Translations under genes and position numbers: made by a program
Part shown: positions 28,164 through 36,305 of the stretch, in pieces
How positions within the stretch are numbered: position 1 is the stretch's first letter
Layout of the letters: every line of letters begins with the position of its first letter
Source: a virus
IMG/VR virus record: IMGVR_UViG_3300010370_000088
Location: 1 to 38,548 of that record
Length of the DNA: 38,548 bases
Reading direction: 5' to 3' (one strand)
Notes under the pieces: generated by a model
Told to the model about the DNA's origin: nothing
Database searches by the model: none
What the model saw: the letters and a program-made list of their open reading frames with translations, nothing else

Positions 28164-30512
28164 ATGCCATATACCATACCATTTACTAACCCATTAAATC
28201 CGAGAGGCAGTAGTCTAACTATCCCCGATGGGTACTTCAATGATAGTACTAGTCTTAAGTTATTAGGTAAAAATTATCCTGGGTACGGTTCTGCTATAGC
28301 AGAAAATTTTTTACACCTACTTGAAAACTTTGCCAGTCCGACCCAACCTTTAACAGGTAAATCAGTGGTTGGTCAGTTATGGTATGATACTGGTAGCACA
28401 CAGTTAAAGGTTTTTGATGGACAAAATTATGTGGCTGCTGGAAGTGTAATCAAATCCTACACTCAGCCAGTTAATAAAGTTATTGGAGATGTTTGGATTG
28501 ACTTGACAAACAAGCAATTGTACTTTTGGTCTGGAGCAACATGGATTTTAGTAGGCCCACAGTTTAGCGAAGGACTTAATAGTGGCCCTGTCATTCAGCA
28601 AGTAGTAGACACAAATAATGTTAATAGAACAATTATTAGGTTGGTGGTTGATGGAGAATCGGTCCTTATACTTAGTAAAGATAAGTTTATCCCTAAATTG
28701 ACTATAGAAGGTTTTACAGAAATTAATCCTGGTGCAAATATAAGTTCAAAAGTGTTTGTTTCCAGTACAACGAATAAATTATGGGGTACAGCAGAAAAAG
28801 CCAGTGCTCTTGTTGTTGGTAATAATACTGTTGACAGTTCTAAGTTTTTAAGATCCGATACTTCAAGTTACACAGATTTTGGGTTAGCCATTAGAAATGA
28901 TGCCGGGTTAACTATCGGTAGTAATAATAGTTCATCATTAACAACCACAACAACTGGTGGCCTTGTAATCTATAATAATACTGATGGATCAAGTATTACT
29001 TTTAAAACATTTTCAAGTCCTAACGCAAACGATGTTTTAACTTTAAAAGGTAATACAGTTGGAGTCAATAATGTTGCACCGACTGAAACTTTAGATGTAA
29101 TTGGAACTATAAAGTCTACAGGAGATTTAAAAGTTGCATCATCTACTGATGTAGCATCTAATGTTAGTGTAACTAATTTATCAGGAAGCATTACTTCTCA
29201 AGGAGGAGCAAGCGTAGCCAAAAAACTTTTTGTTGGATCTACTGCAACGTTTAATGATACAGTCAATTCAAAATCTATAATACCATCTACAACTGCTACA
29301 TTTAATTTAGGTGATACAAATAAATCATTTAATAGGGTTTACGCTGATGTGGTAGGAAATCAAGCAGGTACGACTCAGTTTATTGGAAATTTTACAGGTG
29401 TTTATACTGGAAGTATAAGTGGATCGGCTACACAGTTAGCCAGTCAAACTACGTTTACTATTACAGGTGATGTAAAAACAACTACTGGAGGTTCAGTTCA
29501 ATTTGACGGTGCTACAGGTGGTACTAATAAGGTATTTACAGTAGAGATCGATCCAGAGTTTTTATATAATAAATCAGAGATTACCGGATTAACTCAGCAA
29601 CCCGATGATTTATTTTTAGTTTATCAGTCTAATACGTTAAAGAAAACTACTCGTACACAATTATTTTCTCAAGTTGCAACGGTTCCCATAGGGTCGATAA
29701 TAACATTTGCAGGAAGTAATGCTCCTTCTGGGTATTTGTTATGTGATGGTGCAGAAATTTTACGTTCAGATTATCCTGAGTTGTTTTCTATAATTGGAAA
29801 TACTTATGTAAACGGACCACTTCAAGGAGCAGGAACATTTAAGTTACCAGACTTGCGAGGAAGATTTGCATTAGGTCGAGATACTATGAATAATGGTATT
29901 GAAGTTCCGCAGGCAGCAACACAAATTTCAAACTTAACAGGAGTTATAAGTTCGACTGCAACTACAACATTTATCACGGGAATGAACACAACAGTTGGTT
30001 TAATTGTTGGAATGAGATTGTTTAGAGTTTCAGGAACAGGAGCGTTTGGAGGGATAACAACAATTACTGCAATCAATTCTGCTACCCAGATAACGATTAC
30101 TACATCTTCTGCAAACACTGTAGGCAGTGTTAATTTTAATGCAGTTTCGGTGACTGCTTTTGTTCCAACTGTAGGATCATCTGCGAATAGGATTACATCT
30201 GCTACAGGAGACACAGTAGGAGGCGAAGGCGGAACAGAAGCCAAAATATTAGACATAACTAATTTGCCAAATCACAGTCATGATTTACAGTCTCCTAATA
30301 ACACACAATTCGCTGCTGTAATAAATCCGTCTACTGCTGTGTCAGGTGGTCAAAGTGGTGTGCTTTACAGTCAAAATGTGCCTCCTTTCACAAGTACTGG
30401 TGCGCTTTTAACAGATTCTGGCGGTGTAGTTTCAGCAAGTCTTAATCAGCCTCTCAATGTTATGAATCCATATTTGACAATTAATTATATTATTTTTACT
30501 GGAAGATTTTAA
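28164..30512 (+). CDS. Tail fibre protein with phage tail-collar domain
   Basis: This 782-aa fibre begins with a module (about 1-195) shared with the next two fibres: LKLLGKNYPGYGSAIAENFL, then GQLWYDTGSTQLKVFDG and GDVWIDLTNKQLYFWSG. A long Ser/Thr/Asn-rich shaft follows (about 200-500), including NVAPTETLDVIGTIKSTG. From about 508 comes a tail-collar domain as in T4 gp12: PIGSIITFAGSNAPSGYLLC, the FKLPDLRGRFALGRD segment, LPNHSH and the terminal LTINYIIFTGRF. About 95 residues (577-672) interrupt the collar between GRDTMN and SSANRITS. Start is supported by AGAGGG upstream; the gap from the previous stop is one base. Confidence 0.85.
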   Translation: MPYTIPFTNPLNPRGSSLTIPDGYFNDSTSLKLLGKNYPGYGSAIAENFLHLLENFASPTQPLTGKSVVGQLWYDTGSTQLKVFDGQNYVAAGSVIKSYTQPVNKVIGDVWIDLTNKQLYFWSGATWILVGPQFSEGLNSGPVIQQVVDTNNVNRTIIRLVVDGESVLILSKDKFIPKLTIEGFTEINPGANISSKVFVSSTTNKLWGTAEKASALVVGNNTVDSSKFLRSDTSSYTDFGLAIRNDAGLTIGSNNSSSLTTTTTGGLVIYNNTDGSSITFKTFSSPNANDVLTLKGNTVGVNNVAPTETLDVIGTIKSTGDLKVASSTDVASNVSVTNLSGSITSQGGASVAKKLFVGSTATFNDTVNSKSIIPSTTATFNLGDTNKSFNRVYADVVGNQAGTTQFIGNFTGVYTGSISGSATQLASQTTFTITGDVKTTTGGSVQFDGATGGTNKVFTVEIDPEFLYNKSEITGLTQQPDDLFLVYQSNTLKKTTRTQLFSQVATVPIGSIITFAGSNAPSGYLLCDGAEILRSDYPELFSIIGNTYVNGPLQGAGTFKLPDLRGRFALGRDTMNNGIEVPQAATQISNLTGVISSTATTTFITGMNTTVGLIVGMRLFRVSGTGAFGGITTITAINSATQITITTSSANTVGSVNFNAVSVTAFVPTVGSSANRITSATGDTVGGEGGTEAKILDITNLPNHSHDLQSPNNTQFAAVINPSTAVSGGQSGVLYSQNVPPFTSTGALLTDSGGVVSASLNQPLNVMNPYLTINYIIFTGRF

Positions 30513-30514
30513 TA

Positions 30515-31564
30515 ATGACTTATAAAATTAACAAAACTGATGGTTCTTTACTTGCTGAAGTTATCGATAGTACCATTGATCAAACAGCCACCGATATTAC
30601 ACTGATAGGTAAGAATACATCTAATTTTGGTGAATTTTTAAATGAAAATTTTGTACATATTTTAGAAAATTTTGCTTCTACTAGTTCTCCTAATCGTCCA
30701 ATTACTGGACAATTATGGTTTGACACAAACGAATTAAGATTAAAAGTATATAATGGACAGCAATGGAAGCAAGGCAGTGGTCCTATTGTGTCTGGTACTG
30801 CTCCTCTTACTTCAAGTCTAACACAGGGAGATTTCTGGATTGATAGCGCAGAAAATCAATTGTATTTCTATGACGGTGAAGAAGGGTTAAAATTAGCCGG
30901 CCCAATTTATAAGCAAAGCCAGGGAGTAAGTGGATTCGAAGTTAAGACGATTCGAGATGCTGATAATATAGAACGAGTAATATTGGTATTGTGGTTAGGA
31001 GGTACAGTTTTAGGAATTTTTAGTAAGAATACAGTCAATTTTGAAATTCCTAACGGAATTTTTAGCACAGGAGTTGTTAATAATCCTATCAAGCCTGGCT
31101 TTAATGTTTGCAATGTTCCAACTACTGGAACAAATGTTTTAAAGTTTAATGTAACTGCTTCTAATGCAGATACAATTAATGTTGCTACGGGAATGGCTGT
31201 AGGAGGCTCGTCTTTTTTAAGAAATGATATTGATAATAGTGCTGTAGGACCTATACGAATCGCGAGTGAAACGCCATTGTACCTAGGACTTGCTGGTCAG
31301 GTGAAAATAAATGTTACAAATGCAGGATTAATAATAGCAGATAATGGTGCTGTTAATAAGCGTGTAGGGATATTTAATAATGCACCGCAATATAGTTTAG
31401 ATGTAACAGGAACCTTCAGGGCTAGTTCTAAAATAAAATTGCCAGTTTATACAACTGTAGAAAGAGATGCTAGAACAGATCAAGAAAATGGCGAAATAAT
31501 TTATAATTCTACATCGAACAAAGTAGAAGCATATGCTAACGGTTCTTGGGTTCCTTTGCATTAA
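30515..31564 (+). CDS. Fibre protein sharing the N-terminal module, short form
   Basis: This 349-aa protein repeats the module of the preceding fibre: LIGKNTSNFGEFLNENFVHI, GQLWFDTNELRLKVYNG (about 65-81), GDFWIDSAENQLYFYDG (105-121). The C-terminal 60 residues contain NNAPQYSLDVTGTF and end with an EIIYNSTSNKVEAYANG segment and SWVPLH, a form common at the ends of phage fibres with a 'SLDVTG' strand. It has no collar or enzyme domain. It lies 2 nt after the preceding gene and is followed by a late-promoter box. Probably a second fibre or a fibre-base component; the N-terminal module presumably attaches it to the virion. Confidence 0.78.
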   Translation: MTYKINKTDGSLLAEVIDSTIDQTATDITLIGKNTSNFGEFLNENFVHILENFASTSSPNRPITGQLWFDTNELRLKVYNGQQWKQGSGPIVSGTAPLTSSLTQGDFWIDSAENQLYFYDGEEGLKLAGPIYKQSQGVSGFEVKTIRDADNIERVILVLWLGGTVLGIFSKNTVNFEIPNGIFSTGVVNNPIKPGFNVCNVPTTGTNVLKFNVTASNADTINVATGMAVGGSSFLRNDIDNSAVGPIRIASETPLYLGLAGQVKINVTNAGLIIADNGAVNKRVGIFNNAPQYSLDVTGTFRASSKIKLPVYTTVERDARTDQENGEIIYNSTSNKVEAYANGSWVPLH

Positions 31565-31565
31565 T

Positions 31566-31573
31566 AATAAATA
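31566..31573 (+). promoter_or_regulatory. Candidate late promoter (AATAAATA)
   Basis: AATAAATA lies 22 nt before the ATG at 31596 in the 31-nt gap between two fibre genes. An AAGGGG ribosome site follows at 31582-31587. Confidence 0.58.
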
Positions 31574-31595
31574 CATAGAATAAGGGGTTAGAGTA

Positions 31596-33113
31596 ATGCC
31601 ATACAGCATTGACAGATATAATGGAACACAACTAACCGTAGTTGAAGATGGTACTATTGATAGTACGTTGGACATCAAGCTAATTGGTAAGAATTATGCT
31701 GGCTATGGTGAGGCACAAAATGAAAATTTCGTACATTTACTAGAAAATTTTAGTAATCCTACTGCTCCGCCTAGGCCGCTAAGTGGGCAACTTTGGTATA
31801 ATAGTAGTTCAAAACGACTATCTTATTACAATGGAACAGCATGGAAGATAGCAGGCGGTGCAGAAGTTAAGTCATCTCCACCTTCTAATCTCGCTAAAGG
31901 TGATTTTTGGTTAAAAGAAAGCACCAATCAGGTGTATGTTCATAACGGAGTTGACTATACACTTGTGGGCCCTGATGCCGTGGAAGGATCTGGAATTACA
32001 CAATTTAGATCTAGGTCTGTTTTAGATACATTAGGAGGTAATCACCCAATAATCGAGTGTGTTATCAATGATGAAACAGTTTATATCATAAGCAGAACAG
32101 AGTTTACAATTGCTTCTGGACAAATAGCAAGTGGCGGCTTTACTAAGATTAAAGAAGGACTAACCTTAGCTTACACTACAGAAACAACAACTTCGGCATC
32201 TAATTATGGATGTACCGATATAAACATTGCAGATAGCGAGCCAAAGTTTAGCTTTTGGGGGACTGCTAGCAATAGTTTAAGGTTAAATGGCAAAAAAGAT
32301 ATTGACTTTATTAGCGCCATTAATCCGATCTTTACTGGTGTTGTACGTTTTTATGACCCAGGATTTACAGTAGGCAATGATAACGACTTAGCAGTTTTTG
32401 TTCAAGATGGAACTATACCAGTTATTAAAAATAGTTTAAGCTCTTTAATACGTTTTCAAACCTATTCAGGAACAAATAAATTTCCTTTAGAGATTGATGG
32501 ATCGAATTTATTGCCAGGGTATGACCCAGCAGGAAGCCCGACTACTGGCGTAAATGACATTGGTTCTGTAAGTAGAAAATTTAATATTGTTTATGCAAAT
32601 AGTTTTAGTGGAAATTCGGAAGGTGCTAATACCTTACTTGTAAACACTACCTATAGATCTGCCTCTGTATCATCTGCGGCCAACACTATAGTTGCTAGAG
32701 ATTCTAATGGAGATGTTTTTGGTGGTGTATTTAATGGCGTAGCAACAAGTGCTCGTTATGCTGACTTAGCAGAAAAATACTTACCTGATGCTGACTATGA
32801 TATCGGCACAGTTTTAGTTGTAGGTGGAGAGCAAGAAGTTACTGCCAGTAAGATTGGTCAGCGTGCTATCGGAGTAGTTAGTAGTCATCCTGCATATATA
32901 ATGAATAGTGATTTAGAGAATGGAATACTTGTAGCTTTAAAGGGTCGTGTTCCATGTAAAGTTTTAGGACCGGTAAAGAAAGGTGACAGACTAGTTGCAG
33001 GAAATAATGGCGTAGCAACTGTAAGTATGACAAGTTCTTCTGATGTCTTTGGAATAGCCTTGGCAAGTTCTGACGATCATGCAGAAAAAATAGTCGAAGT
33101 AGTAATATTATAA
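31596..33113 (+). CDS. Fibre protein sharing the N-terminal module, with a distinct C-terminal tip domain
   Basis: This 505-aa protein is the third copy of the module: LIGKNYAGYGEAQNENFVHL, GQLWYNSSSKRLSYYNG, GDFWLKESTNQVYVHNG. The centre has FWGTASNSLRLNGKKD and an SVSRKFNIVYANSF strand. From about residue 389 there is a different ending: YADLAEKYLPDADYDIGTVL, RAIGVVSSHPAYIMNS, ALKGRVPCKVLGPVKKGD, EKIVEVVIL. I have seen this kind of C-terminal domain on other phage fibres; it may be related to auto-cleaving or chaperone tip domains such as Peptidase_G2, but no catalytic residues can be assigned. Own late box and ribosome site suggest separate control from the upstream fibre. Confidence 0.8.
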   Translation: MPYSIDRYNGTQLTVVEDGTIDSTLDIKLIGKNYAGYGEAQNENFVHLLENFSNPTAPPRPLSGQLWYNSSSKRLSYYNGTAWKIAGGAEVKSSPPSNLAKGDFWLKESTNQVYVHNGVDYTLVGPDAVEGSGITQFRSRSVLDTLGGNHPIIECVINDETVYIISRTEFTIASGQIASGGFTKIKEGLTLAYTTETTTSASNYGCTDINIADSEPKFSFWGTASNSLRLNGKKDIDFISAINPIFTGVVRFYDPGFTVGNDNDLAVFVQDGTIPVIKNSLSSLIRFQTYSGTNKFPLEIDGSNLLPGYDPAGSPTTGVNDIGSVSRKFNIVYANSFSGNSEGANTLLVNTTYRSASVSSAANTIVARDSNGDVFGGVFNGVATSARYADLAEKYLPDADYDIGTVLVVGGEQEVTASKIGQRAIGVVSSHPAYIMNSDLENGILVALKGRVPCKVLGPVKKGDRLVAGNNGVATVSMTSSSDVFGIALASSDDHAEKIVEVVIL

Positions 33114-33122
33114 GGGCAAGCA

Positions 33123-34079
33123 ATGGGGTTCGGCGTAGGGCAATTAGTTGAAGATGTAGATTATACAACCGTATACAACAAAATACTTGCAGTTTACGGC
33201 AGAAATGACACCGGTTATGGGCAAGTTATGACATCAAACCCTGTGGCAAATAATGCTTTAATATTAGCTGCGCATTGGGATGAACTAAGAACTTACGTAG
33301 TTAATTCTAGAATTCATCAAGTAGGAACTGCTAGCTTAACAGACGTTGCACCAACAAATACTATTCAGTATAGTCATTTAAGTAGTTATAACACAATGGC
33401 AGATAACTGTGTAGCAGATAACAGAGTTATCGCAAGTGGACAGTTTACTCCTGATGAGTCTAAGTCCTCTGGAAGTAGAACATCGGCCTGGGGACAACAA
33501 AGTGCAAATAACCATGTTCTCACTGCTACCTGCACTGTAACCGGTGCAGATATGAACGGTGATGGGGCCCGTCGAGGATTAAGATACTTTTTTAATGCTG
33601 GTGGAAAAATTAAAATTAATTGTGAATTATCAGGGTTTACCACAGCATCTGATCCTGCCGGACAAGGTAAAGGACAAAAATGGTCTGACGCTTTTAGTAG
33701 TGCCGGAACTATTGTAATGGATTACACTCAAACTACAGCTAGTTCAGGAACAGGAAGCAGCGTTGGTGGGCTAGATTTGTCTACTTCGGATCAGCAAATT
33801 TATACCAAATCTTTAACTGGTGTAGTTTATTCAGAGAATTATTTTAGAATATGGGCTCGTTATTCTGATGCCTCAGAAACAGCAATTATTTTTACAATTA
33901 AATTTTACGATTTAGATACTGGTGATCAGCGTCCTGGTGTTTTTCCAGGACCTGCTGTGGATGAAGCAGTTGATGGTACGCTGACTGTGGCTTTTAAGCA
34001 AGACAGACCATCTGGGAGTTATGTGTCTGTAACTTCACCTAGCTATAGTAGCATTAGTTTTAGCGCGGGAACTTCATAA
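33123..34079 (+). CDS. Virion protein, first copy of a tandem paralogous pair
   Basis: This 318-aa protein is of a type seen near fibres in marine T4-like phages. The start is EDVDYTTVYNKILAVYGRND; NSRIHQVG follows; the best-conserved block is HVLTATCTVTGADMNGDG, then RRGLRYFFNAGGKIKI (about 131-165); the end has DEAVDGTLTVAFKQDRPSGS. The next gene repeats all of these in the same order. The Y-G-x-x-M and N-A-G-G-K pattern suggests a beta-rich tip or decoration protein. No enzyme motif is seen. An AAGGG ribosome site precedes the ATG, 9 nt after the third fibre gene, so it is cotranscribed with it. Confidence 0.72.
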   Translation: MGFGVGQLVEDVDYTTVYNKILAVYGRNDTGYGQVMTSNPVANNALILAAHWDELRTYVVNSRIHQVGTASLTDVAPTNTIQYSHLSSYNTMADNCVADNRVIASGQFTPDESKSSGSRTSAWGQQSANNHVLTATCTVTGADMNGDGARRGLRYFFNAGGKIKINCELSGFTTASDPAGQGKGQKWSDAFSSAGTIVMDYTQTTASSGTGSSVGGLDLSTSDQQIYTKSLTGVVYSENYFRIWARYSDASETAIIFTIKFYDLDTGDQRPGVFPGPAVDEAVDGTLTVAFKQDRPSGSYVSVTSPSYSSISFSAGTS

Positions 34080-34086
34080 TTAAATA

Positions 34087-35088
34087 ATGAGTCTTGGACA
34101 ATATCAAGTAACAGAAGATGTAGATTACACTACAGTTTATGACAAGATTGCGGTTGTATACGGACGCAATGATAATGGTTACGGCCAAACAATGGCTAAT
34201 AATCCAGCAGTAGATCCAGCAACAACTAACCCAGTTATTACAGCTACACAATGGGATACTTTAAGAGTATATATAACTAACACAAGAATTCATCAAGCTG
34301 GTAGTGCTAGTTTAATAGATGTAAGCTCAGGAGATGTTATAACCTACACTCAACTGAGCGGTTATAATACACTAGCAGATACTTGCACTACAGATAATAG
34401 GATAATAGCAGCTGGTCAGTTTACCCCAGATGAAGCCAAGGCCTCGGCAACTAGGCAAAGTAGTGTTAGCGGAACATGGGGACAACAAAGTGCAAGTAAT
34501 CATGTTCTTACTGCTACCTGTACTGTTACAGGTGCTAACATGAATGGTGACGGAAGTCGCAGGGGTTTACGCTATTTTTTTAATGCTGGTGGAAAAATTA
34601 AGATTGCGTTAAGTTTAGCATCATTTACTGGAGGTGTTTCAGGAAAAGGGCAAATTTGGGCTGATTTATTCAGTGGTGCAGGCACAATTTATATGGACTA
34701 TACTCAAACACTATGCACAGGATCAGGAACTACTTCAACTGTTGGTGGACTAGACCTAACCACAACAGACCAACAGATTTTTAGGAAAGATGTAAGCGGT
34801 GGAGTATATTCTGAGAATTATTTTATAATTTATGCTCGATTTACTGACGTTAATCAAACAGCTATCCTTTTTACAGTAAAATGTTATGACCTAGATGCAG
34901 TTATTATTGGCGGTGGAGCTGCACCTGCTCCAGGGTCCACACCAGGAACACCGTCAGGTAACACTATTGATGAAGCAGTTGATGGTAATTTAACCGTTTC
35001 GTTTGCACAAGATCGTCCATCTGGAAGTTATGTTAGTATAACAACTCCAACCTATAGTTCAGTCTCTATCAGTACAGGCACTTCATAA
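34087..35088 (+). CDS. Virion protein, second copy of a tandem paralogous pair
   Basis: This 333-aa paralogue of the preceding gene has the start VTEDVDYTTVYDKIAVVYGR, HVLTATCTVTGANMNGDG, RRGLRYFFNAGGKIKI, and the end DEAVDGNLTVSFAQDRPSGS. It carries small insertions relative to its twin, including a Pro/Gly/Ala-rich linker (GGGAAPAPGSTPGTPSG) just before the C-terminal unit. DNA identity is visible in the conserved block (for example a shared stretch around TTTTTTAATGCTGGTGGAAA), so duplication is not ancient or is constrained. The start at 34087 lacks a Shine-Dalgarno and lies 7 nt after the previous stop; reinitiation is likely. Confidence 0.72.
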   Translation: MSLGQYQVTEDVDYTTVYDKIAVVYGRNDNGYGQTMANNPAVDPATTNPVITATQWDTLRVYITNTRIHQAGSASLIDVSSGDVITYTQLSGYNTLADTCTTDNRIIAAGQFTPDEAKASATRQSSVSGTWGQQSASNHVLTATCTVTGANMNGDGSRRGLRYFFNAGGKIKIALSLASFTGGVSGKGQIWADLFSGAGTIYMDYTQTLCTGSGTTSTVGGLDLTTTDQQIFRKDVSGGVYSENYFIIYARFTDVNQTAILFTVKCYDLDAVIIGGGAAPAPGSTPGTPSGNTIDEAVDGNLTVSFAQDRPSGSYVSITTPTYSSVSISTGTS

Positions 35089-35091
35089 ATA
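35084..35091 (+). promoter_or_regulatory. Candidate late promoter (CATAAATA)
   Basis: CATAAATA overlaps the stop codon of the preceding virion gene and lies 58 nt before the ATG at 35150. It is the closest of the set to T4 TATAAATA but sits farther from its gene. Confidence 0.45.
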
Positions 35092-35097
35092 AACTTC

Positions 35098-35126
35098 TTG
35101 ACTTTTTCTTTAGATAATTATAAAAT
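35098..35126 (+). promoter_or_regulatory. sigma70-like promoter for the glycosyltransferase operon
   Basis: TTGACT (35098-35103), 17 nt, TAAAAT (35121-35126): 5/6 at each box with ideal spacing. It lies in the 61-nt gap before 35150, and a ribosome site (GGAG, 35141-35144) follows. A second TATAAT at 35132-35137 is too close to the gene start to be the better choice. Confidence 0.6.
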
Positions 35127-35149
35127 ACTCTTATAATTACGGAGATTTT

Positions 35150-35497
35150 ATGGATTCTAAAATTGAAAAAGCTTTCGAAGCAGCCAGTTTAATGGCTACT
35201 TTTAACAGTCAAAAGCGTCTTTTAGAAGAAGAGTTTGCTCAAACATTATTGTATTATTATAAAGGCGGAACTTTTGTAGCCAGTGAACAAAGACTTTCAT
35301 TTTTAAGTGCTTTAAAAAATGAGAAAGTTGAATCGATAGTTTTATTAGATGATAATAATGCACCGATAGCAGTTGAGAATATAAGTGAATTTTTTGATAA
35401 TTTATTTTCTCATTATAAAGAAGCTACTAACCTTTTTTATTACAAGTATAAAAAGATTACATCTAGCAAAACTATAGAAAGTATTTTAAATGACTAA
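35150..35497 (+). CDS. Small protein of unknown function, first gene of the glycosyltransferase operon
   Basis: This 115-aa protein has the start KIEKAFEAASLMATFNSQKR and contains FAQTLLYYYKGGTF and a VLLDDNNAPIAVENI strand, then a helical C-terminus with YYKYKK. It looks like a helix-rich soluble protein and resembles, in plan, small proteins I recall next to fibre and glycosyltransferase genes in marine T4-like phages; I do not know a function. The GGAG at 35141-35144 fixes the start. Its last 8 nt overlap the next gene (ATGACTAA), indicating coupled translation with the glycosyltransferase. Confidence 0.65.
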   Translation: MDSKIEKAFEAASLMATFNSQKRLLEEEFAQTLLYYYKGGTFVASEQRLSFLSALKNEKVESIVLLDDNNAPIAVENISEFFDNLFSHYKEATNLFYYKYKKITSSKTIESILND

Positions 35498-36305
35498 AGG
35501 TGTTTTGCTCTTTGCTCTTAATGGAGAGTTTAAGTATACTGATCTGGCTGAATTGACGGCTAAACGAATTAAGAAATTTTTAAAATTACCTGTTACTGTA
35601 GTTGTTAATAACAAATATAAAAATAAAGGTAAATTGTTCGATAAAATTATTAATATAAAGGATGATCAAGTTCAGTATCGTTTACTGAAAGACGGTGGTG
35701 ATTCGTCGCAAAGAGTAAAATGGTTGAATTTTACAAGAGCAGACTGTTATGAGTTATCTCCATATGACGAAACTTTAGTTCTTGATGTTGATTATCTTAT
35801 TAATTCTGACCATTTAAGCGTATGCTTTGATTTAGGTAAAGATTTTTTAATTTTTAAAGATAGTTTTGATTTATCTGATATAAGAAAATTAGATGAGTTT
35901 GATTATATAAATCCTTTCTCAGTGAAGTTTTATTGGGCCACAGTTTTTTACTTTAAGAAAACCGAGTTAAATAAGATCTTTTTTGAATTTACAAGATATG
36001 TAAAAGATAATTGGCACTACTATTGTAGTCTTTATCAGATAAAAGATAAAAAATTCCGTAATGATTTTGCTTTCAGCATTGCAATCCATTCAATTTTTAA
36101 TCATGCGGTTTCAGATAGGTTTGGGTTTATACCAGGAAAGAAGTTTTACAGTATCGATAAGGATTTCTTAATTAAAGATGTTAAAGGAACATTAACCTTT
36201 CTTCTGTCAAACGAGTCAAATGATAAGTTGCAACCTGCATCGATAAGCAATACTGATGTGCATGTTATGAATAAATTTAGTATGTTAAGGGTTTATAATG
36301 AGTAA
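35490..36305 (+). CDS. Probable GT-A glycosyltransferase (first of three)
   Basis: This 271-aa protein starts MTKGVLLFALNGEFKYTDLA, giving a Rossmann-like first strand, then VTVVVNNKYKNKGKLFDKI. A D-x-D motif is seen in ETLVLDVDYLINSD (DVD at 99-101), expected to bind the metal and the nucleotide sugar. A later FYWATVFYFKKTELN segment matches the acceptor side of GT8-like folds. It is related to the next gene, which starts with a similar KG-x-x-x-FA-x-N strand. The start overlaps the upstream gene by 8 nt and the end overlaps the downstream gene by 8 nt. Sugar donor and acceptor are unknown. Confidence 0.62.
   Translation: MTKGVLLFALNGEFKYTDLAELTAKRIKKFLKLPVTVVVNNKYKNKGKLFDKIINIKDDQVQYRLLKDGGDSSQRVKWLNFTRADCYELSPYDETLVLDVDYLINSDHLSVCFDLGKDFLIFKDSFDLSDIRKLDEFDYINPFSVKFYWATVFYFKKTELNKIFFEFTRYVKDNWHYYCSLYQIKDKKFRNDFAFSIAIHSIFNHAVSDRFGFIPGKKFYSIDKDFLIKDVKGTLTFLLSNESNDKLQPASISNTDVHVMNKFSMLRVYNE

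Larger units (their letters stand above)
33123..35088 (+). repeat. Tandem gene duplication
   Basis: Two adjacent same-strand genes share co-linear conserved blocks over their full lengths, as described in their entries. The best DNA match is about 33489-33625 with 34478-34613. Confidence 0.8.

Noticed and set aside
29822-30256. 144-codon open frame antisense to the first fibre gene
   Set aside because: It mirrors the low-complexity codons of the collar insert, has V/P/T-rich composition with no motif, and no ribosome site; the sense frame has a clear tail-collar domain.
34079-34086. ATTAAATA just before the ATG at 34087 as a late promoter
   Set aside because: It touches the start codon, so any transcript would start inside the gene; the upstream gene is cotranscribed.
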